A stretch of DNA of 10,615 nucleotides from Bacillota bacterium (GTDB taxonomy: Bacteria > Bacillota > Clostridia > Oscillospirales > CAG-272), in NCBI GenBank assembly GCA_021199825.1, contig JAJQHI010000022.1:1-10615 (forward strand). The letters are read 5' to 3'. A program made the translations under genes and the position numbers. The number at the start of each line of letters is the position of its first letter. Position 1 is the first letter of the stretch. Below, one piece after another: positions 7,083 through 10,615 of the stretch. Below the pieces are notes generated by a model. The model ran no database searches, was not told the origin of the DNA, and saw nothing but the letters and a program-made list of their open reading frames with translations.

Positions 7083-8390
7083 TCATTTGCCGTCCATAAA
7101 GGTGCAGTCGTATCCGCCCGATATGAACCTCTCATCCCCGATAAGCTCAAGCTGCTCGGCAATATTCGTCTCAATCCCGTCAATGACAAGCTCACACAGC
7201 GCCACTCTCATCTTGCGCAGCGCCTCCTCGCGTGTCCCCGCGTATACAATAAGCTTTCCTACAAGCGGGTCATAGTACGATGTCACGTTTACACCTTCTG
7301 CAAGGCAGGTGTCGAATCTGACAAACGGTCCTCCCGGCACATGAAGCGACTTGAGCATTCCGGGTGAACGCGCGTTGATTCTGCATTCAATCGCCGTTCC
7401 CTTGAGACTTATGTCCTCCTGCCTCATACTGAGCGGGACACCGGCGGCAGTTCTTATCTGCCACTTCACAATGTCTGTGAGCGTGAGCATTTCCGTCACG
7501 CCGTGCTCCACCTGAAGGCGAATGTTCATCTCCATAAACCAGAAGTTTCCGTCTCGGTCAAGCAAAAACTCAAGCGTTCCCACGCCTACGTATCCTATGC
7601 TCTTAACGGCAGAGGTGACCTCTCGGAAAAGCTTTTCGCGCATTTCAACCGTCACGGCTGGCGACGGGGATTCCTCAATCAGCTTTTGATGGCGTCTCTG
7701 AATTGAGCAGTCGCGCTCGCCAAGACAAACCACATTCCCCATCTCATCCGCCAGCACCTGAACCTCAATGTGCCTTGCGGGATGAACGTATTTTTCAATG
7801 TAAAGCGTTCCGTCAGAGAACGCAGCCCTCGCCTCAGCCGAGGCAACGGGATATATGCGCGAAAGCTCCTCAGGTGAATTTACAACGTAAATTCCGCGTC
7901 CGCCGCCGCCGGCGCACGCCTTGAGCATAACGGGATACCCGATGCGCTTCGCCTCCGACGCGGCGTCAGCCTCGTTTTTCAGCACACTCGTGCCCTCAAT
8001 AACCGAAAGCCCCGCGTCCTTCATTATCTTTTTTACAAACGCCTTGTTTTCAAGGCATTCCATCACGTCAGCGCCGGGACCGATAAAGACAATGCCGTTC
8101 TTCCGGCACATCATCGCGAATCCCGCGTTTTCGGAGAGAAATCCGTAGCCGGGATGAATCGCCTGCGCACCCGTAAGAAGCGCCGCGCTGACTATGTTTT
8201 TTTCATTTAAATAGCTCTCACTCGCAGGCGGCGGTCCTATGCACACAGCCTCATCCGCAAGCGCCACGGCGAGCGACTGACTGTCCGCCTCAGAATAAAC
8301 GGCAACCGTCGCTATCCCCATCTCCTTGCAGGCGCGTATAATGCGCTCCGCAATCTCGCCGCGGTTAGCAATCAGGATTTTTGAAAACAT
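7083..8390 (-). CDS. accC: Acetyl-CoA carboxylase, biotin carboxylase subunit
   Basis: ATP-grasp enzyme that carboxylates the biotin of AccB with bicarbonate and ATP. The 435 residues are slightly below the usual 445-450. The N-terminus MFSKILIANRGEIAERI is diagnostic. Other segments are HPGYGFLSENAGFA (79-92), Lys116, Lys157 before the glycine loop GGGGRG (161-166), RDCSIQRRHQKLIEE (226-240), and the metal and catalytic set Glu287, Asn289, Arg291, Gln293, Val294, Glu295. The catalytic segment reads EMNIRLQVEHGVTE where EMNTRIQVEHPVTE is usual. The ATG at 8390 is fixed by homology and by an in-frame TAA directly upstream. The nearest Shine-Dalgarno-like run, GAGGAAAG, is unusually far (about 13 nt). 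The 89-nt gap upstream is structured. Confidence 0.97.
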   Translation of the reverse strand: MFSKILIANRGEIAERIIRACKEMGIATVAVYSEADSQSLAVALADEAVCIGPPPASESYLNEKNIVSAALLTGAQAIHPGYGFLSENAGFAMMCRKNGIVFIGPGADVMECLENKAFVKKIMKDAGLSVIEGTSVLKNEADAASEAKRIGYPVMLKACAGGGGRGIYVVNSPEELSRIYPVASAEARAAFSDGTLYIEKYVHPARHIEVQVLADEMGNVVCLGERDCSIQRRHQKLIEESPSPAVTVEMREKLFREVTSAVKSIGYVGVGTLEFLLDRDGNFWFMEMNIRLQVEHGVTEMLTLTDIVKWQIRTAAGVPLSMRQEDISLKGTAIECRINARSPGMLKSLHVPGGPFVRFDTCLAEGVNVTSYYDPLVGKLIVYAGTREEALRKMRVALCELVIDGIETNIAEQLELIGDERFISGGYDCTFMDGK

Positions 8391-8412
8391 TTATATAACC
8401 AGACTTTCCTCA

Positions 8413-8483
8413 CATTCTTTCAAAGCTCGCCGCAAAGCGAAAGTTTGAAAGATTCAATGGCTTGAAGGATTCATCCCCTTCAA
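8413..8483 (-). other. Two adjacent hairpins in the fabZ-accC gap
   Basis: The larger hairpin spans 8413-8459. CTTTCAAA (8417-8424) pairs with TTTGAAAG (8444-8451), CATT/AATG extends it past a 4-nt bulge, and TCGC/GCGA (8427-8430 with 8437-8440) forms an inner stem. The smaller one pairs 8462-8468 with 8477-8483 (TTGAAGG/CCTTCAA) and overlaps the fabZ stop codon. Neither is followed by a T-run. TTCAA and TTGAA recur, so alternative pairings are possible. No ORF or convincing promoter is seen here. It may be an RNA processing or attenuation site, or only a spacer. Confidence 0.45.
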
Positions 8484-8914
8484 AACTTCCTTTCTGTCAC
8501 GGCAAACGAAAACTCAGCCTTGACGCAGAGCCTCTCCCCGACATATCCCTGCCCCTCGGCAAAATAAAAAGGAGGTCTTGACCTTGTTATGCGGCACTTT
8601 GTCTCAAATTTATCGCCCGGCAGCACTGGGGATTTGAATTTCACATTGTTGAGCCCCGTGTACATTGGGATTTTGTCCTCTCCGATGCCCGACTCACCCT
8701 CTCCCGCGAGCAAAACACACGCGGACTGCGCCAAAATCTCGCAGAGAATCACACCCGGAACAACGGGGGAATCGGGGAAATGCCCATCTAAGAACCATTC
8801 GTCCCCGCGAATATATTTCACACCGTGCGCCGTGTCGTCCTCACGGTAAAGCTCATCGAGAAGAAGCATTGAATTTCTGTGAGGGAGTATATTTTTAATC
8901 TCTTCCTGCGTCAT
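8480..8914 (-). CDS. fabZ: 3-hydroxyacyl-[acyl-carrier-protein] dehydratase
   Basis: Hot-dog fold enzyme that removes water from 3-hydroxyacyl-ACP to give trans-2-enoyl-ACP in the elongation cycle. The 144 residues match the family. The N-terminus has ILPHRNSMLLLD (9-20). The active-site region is GHFPDSPVVPGVILCEILAQ, with presumed catalytic His45 and Glu59 on the central helix. NVKFKSPVLPGD is also typical. I start it at the ATG at 8914, not the GTG at 8944. The ATG overlaps the accB stop as ATGA and has GGAGG 7 nt upstream, and the extra ten residues of the longer form match nothing in the family. The overlap with accB suggests translational coupling. Confidence 0.95.
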   Translation of the reverse strand: MTQEEIKNILPHRNSMLLLDELYREDDTAHGVKYIRGDEWFLDGHFPDSPVVPGVILCEILAQSACVLLAGEGESGIGEDKIPMYTGLNNVKFKSPVLPGDKFETKCRITRSRPPFYFAEGQGYVGERLCVKAEFSFAVTERKF

Positions 8915-9384
8915 CCCGCTGCCTCCATTCTGAAAAGCTCGCACCCGTAATCAACGGACTGACCGTTTTTCACAAGCACCTCGGTTATAACACCGTCCTC
9001 CTTGGCGACAACCTCATTCATAAGCTTCATCGACTCAATAAGGCAAAGCGTATCGCCCTTTTTAACCTTGTCACCCGCCTTGACATACGGCGGCGCGTTT
9101 TCCATTGGGGCTGCGTAAAATACGCCCACAATTGGGGATGTCACGCTCACATATGAGCCGCCCTTCGCGGTGTGGCCCGCTTTGTCCCCACTCGATACCG
9201 CGCCCGCGGGTGTGCCAGCAGCCGCTGCCGGCGGCACCGCCGCAGGAAAAGAGACTGATGCCGACATACCCTTTTCAATGCGGAGCTTCTGCCCCTTGTC
9301 GGTCACCTCGACCTCAATTGCCGTAAGACCGAGCTCAGTCATCAAAGACGCATATTCTCTTATGCTCTTTTCATCAAAATTCAT
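8911..9384 (-). CDS. accB: Biotin carboxyl carrier protein of acetyl-CoA carboxylase
   Basis: Carries the biotin that shuttles carboxyl groups between AccC and the AccA/AccD transferase. The 157 residues have a short N-terminal region (1-40), an Ala/Pro/Gly-rich flexible linker at about 41-75, and a C-terminal biotinyl domain from about 78. The biotinylation motif reads ESMKLMNEV, with Lys120 as the predicted modified residue; the family consensus is E(A/S)MK(M/L)MNE. VTSPIVGVFYAAP (81-93) precedes it and contains the thumb region typical of acetyl-CoA carboxylase BCCPs. The ATG overlaps the fabF stop as ATGA and has AAAGGTG about 5 nt upstream. A BirA-type ligase would have to attach the biotin and is not encoded here. 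Confidence 0.96.
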   Translation of the reverse strand: MNFDEKSIREYASLMTELGLTAIEVEVTDKGQKLRIEKGMSASVSFPAAVPPAAAAGTPAGAVSSGDKAGHTAKGGSYVSVTSPIVGVFYAAPMENAPPYVKAGDKVKKGDTLCLIESMKLMNEVVAKEDGVITEVLVKNGQSVDYGCELFRMEAAG

Positions 9385-10615
9385 TCTGTCACCTTTCTGA
9401 AAGCAAGGCAGGCGTTGTGCCCGCCGAATCCGAGCGAATTTGAAAGCGCAAGGGTTATATCAGCCTTCACCGCTGTGTTCGGCACATAATTCAAATCGCA
9501 TTCGGGGTCGGGAACATTCAGATTTATCGTTGGCGGGATAATTCCGCTCTCAAGCACCTTCAGGCACACAAGCGCCTCAATCGCGCCCGCGGCTCCGAGC
9601 ATATGCCCCGTCATGGATTTTGTGGAGCTGATATACGCCGCACGCGCCGCGTCCTCTCCGAGTGATTTCTTTATCGCCAGGGTCTCAACCTTGTCGTTCA
9701 TGGGCGTACCCGTGCCATGAGCGTTTACGTAAACGACATCTCCCACGGTATACGCGGACTCGTCAAGCGCCGCCTTCATGGCGTCAGCACCTCCCTTGGC
9801 GTCGGGACGCGGTGCCGTTATGTGATATGCGTCACACGTTGAGCCGTATCCGGTCACCTCACCGTATATCTTGGCGCCGCGCGCTATCGCATGCTGCATT
9901 TCCTCAAGCACAAGCACGGCGGAGCCCTCGCCCATTACAAATCCGCGGCGTCTTGCGTCAAACGGCAGGGATGCCTCCTCAGGGTCGTCTGCCGGAGAAA
10001 GCGCCTGCATATTGCCAAAGCCCGCCGCAGCAAGAGGAGTAATCGGCGCCTCAGCGCCTCCCGTAATAGCCGCGTCGGCGTATCCGTGACGTATAAGCCT
10101 GAGCGCCTCGCCTATAGCGTTTGAGCCTGATGCGCAGGCGGTAACGGAGGGCATTGCGGGTCCCTGGCAGTTATAGCGAATTGCCACCATGCCCGCAGCC
10201 ATATTCGGTATCATCATAGGAATAAAATAAGGGGAAATGCGCTTAGCGCCGCGTTCCATGAGCTTTTTGTACTCCTCACCGTGCGTTATGATTCCCCCAA
10301 TACCCGAACCGAGATAAACGGCGATTCTTTCGGGCTCTACCTTGCCGATAATCCCGCTGTCCTCGACCGCTTCAACAGACGCGGCGATTCCGAACTGAGC
10401 ATATCTGTCTGACTTCAGCACGTCCGACCTTTCCATAAAGTCGCGCGGATTGAAATCCTTCACCTCAGCCGCAACCGACGTCTTATATTCACTTGTATCA
10501 AATGCCGTAATCTTGCCGATTCCGTTTTTGCCGCTTACAAGACTGTCCCACACGGTGCCAACACCGACACCAACAGGGCTGACAGCGCCCATTCCCGTTA
10601 CGACAACTCTTCTGC
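9381..10615 (-). CDS. fabF: 3-oxoacyl-ACP synthase II (5' end cut by window edge)
   Basis: Condensing enzyme that extends acyl-ACP with malonyl-ACP, releasing CO2. Counting from the Met at 10592, the catalytic triad is Cys153 (in TACASG), His292 (NAHGTGTP) and His330 (KSMTGHMLGAAG). The end LSNSLGFGGHNACLAF is typical of the family. The frame stays open upstream of 10592 and reads RRVVVTG before that Met, the classic FabF N-terminus, so the Met at 10592 is internal. The real start lies just beyond 10615 and only a few codons are missing. Full length would be about 410-415, normal for FabF. In the clostridial order the genes further upstream would be fabG, fabD, fabK, acpP and fabH; they are outside the window. 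Confidence 0.96.
   Translation of the reverse strand, partial: RRVVVTGMGAVSPVGVGVGTVWDSLVSGKNGIGKITAFDTSEYKTSVAAEVKDFNPRDFMERSDVLKSDRYAQFGIAASVEAVEDSGIIGKVEPERIAVYLGSGIGGIITHGEEYKKLMERGAKRISPYFIPMMIPNMAAGMVAIRYNCQGPAMPSVTACASGSNAIGEALRLIRHGYADAAITGGAEAPITPLAAAGFGNMQALSPADDPEEASLPFDARRRGFVMGEGSAVLVLEEMQHAIARGAKIYGEVTGYGSTCDAYHITAPRPDAKGGADAMKAALDESAYTVGDVVYVNAHGTGTPMNDKVETLAIKKSLGEDAARAAYISSTKSMTGHMLGAAGAIEALVCLKVLESGIIPPTINLNVPDPECDLNYVPNTAVKADITLALSNSLGFGGHNACLAFRKVTE

Noticed and set aside
8391..8451. Internal promoter for accC (TTGAAA with TATATA near the start codon)
   Set aside because: The spacing is about 20 bp and the transcription start would fall at or after the accC ATG, leaving no leader. 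TTGAAA is also part of the hairpin arm.
8915..8944. Longer fabZ starting at GTG 8944
   Set aside because: It would overlap accB by 34 nt and add ten residues not seen in FabZ. The ATG at 8914 has GGAGG at 7 nt and a 4-nt overlap with the accB stop.
10593..10615. fabF starting at the Met at 10592
   Set aside because: The frame stays open to the edge and encodes RRVVVTG, the conserved start of FabF, so the true initiation codon lies outside the window.

Overview
The window reads as chromosomal DNA from a Gram-positive anaerobe, most likely a member of the Clostridia (Bacillota). The evidence is the gene order fabF-accB-fabZ-accC-accD-accA, which is the clostridial fatty-acid-synthesis arrangement, plus a long clostridial-type GluRS and strong GGAGG-like ribosome binding sites. 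This assignment comes from gene order and protein character, not from a database search. GC content looks moderate, and no stretch stands out as foreign. No transposase, integrase, phage gene, CRISPR array, tRNA or rRNA was seen.

Nearly everything lies on the minus strand, so transcription runs from the right edge leftwards. From right to left, the first unit is fabF (5' end cut by the window edge), accB, fabZ, accC, accD, accA and an acyl-CoA synthetase (AMP-forming). It ends in a clear intrinsic terminator at 3671-3703. Four of the six junctions are tight: three overlap by 4 nt and one gap is 8 nt. accC-accD is 19 nt. The exception is fabZ-accC, with 89 nt that can fold into two hairpins. 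The four acc genes supply all subunits of acetyl-CoA carboxylase, which makes malonyl-CoA. FabF condenses malonyl-ACP with the growing chain and FabZ dehydrates the 3-hydroxyacyl-ACP. The ligase at the end of the operon may feed acetyl-CoA or a short or medium acyl-CoA into the same pool.

The second unit is gltX-glnS, with its own promoter (TTGCAT, 17 bp, TATACT) between the terminator and gltX. Together they encode GluRS and GlnRS. The unit ends at a 15-bp hairpin (111-143), probably shared with a convergent plus-strand gene whose last ~33 codons enter from the left edge.

This is core housekeeping DNA and I do not see an undescribed system in it. The points most worth checking are an irregular cysteine spacing in the AccD zinc ribbon, lost conserved prolines in active-site segments of three ACC subunits, the structured fabZ-accC gap, the acyl-CoA ligase fused to the ACC operon, and GlnRS paired with GluRS in a Gram-positive.
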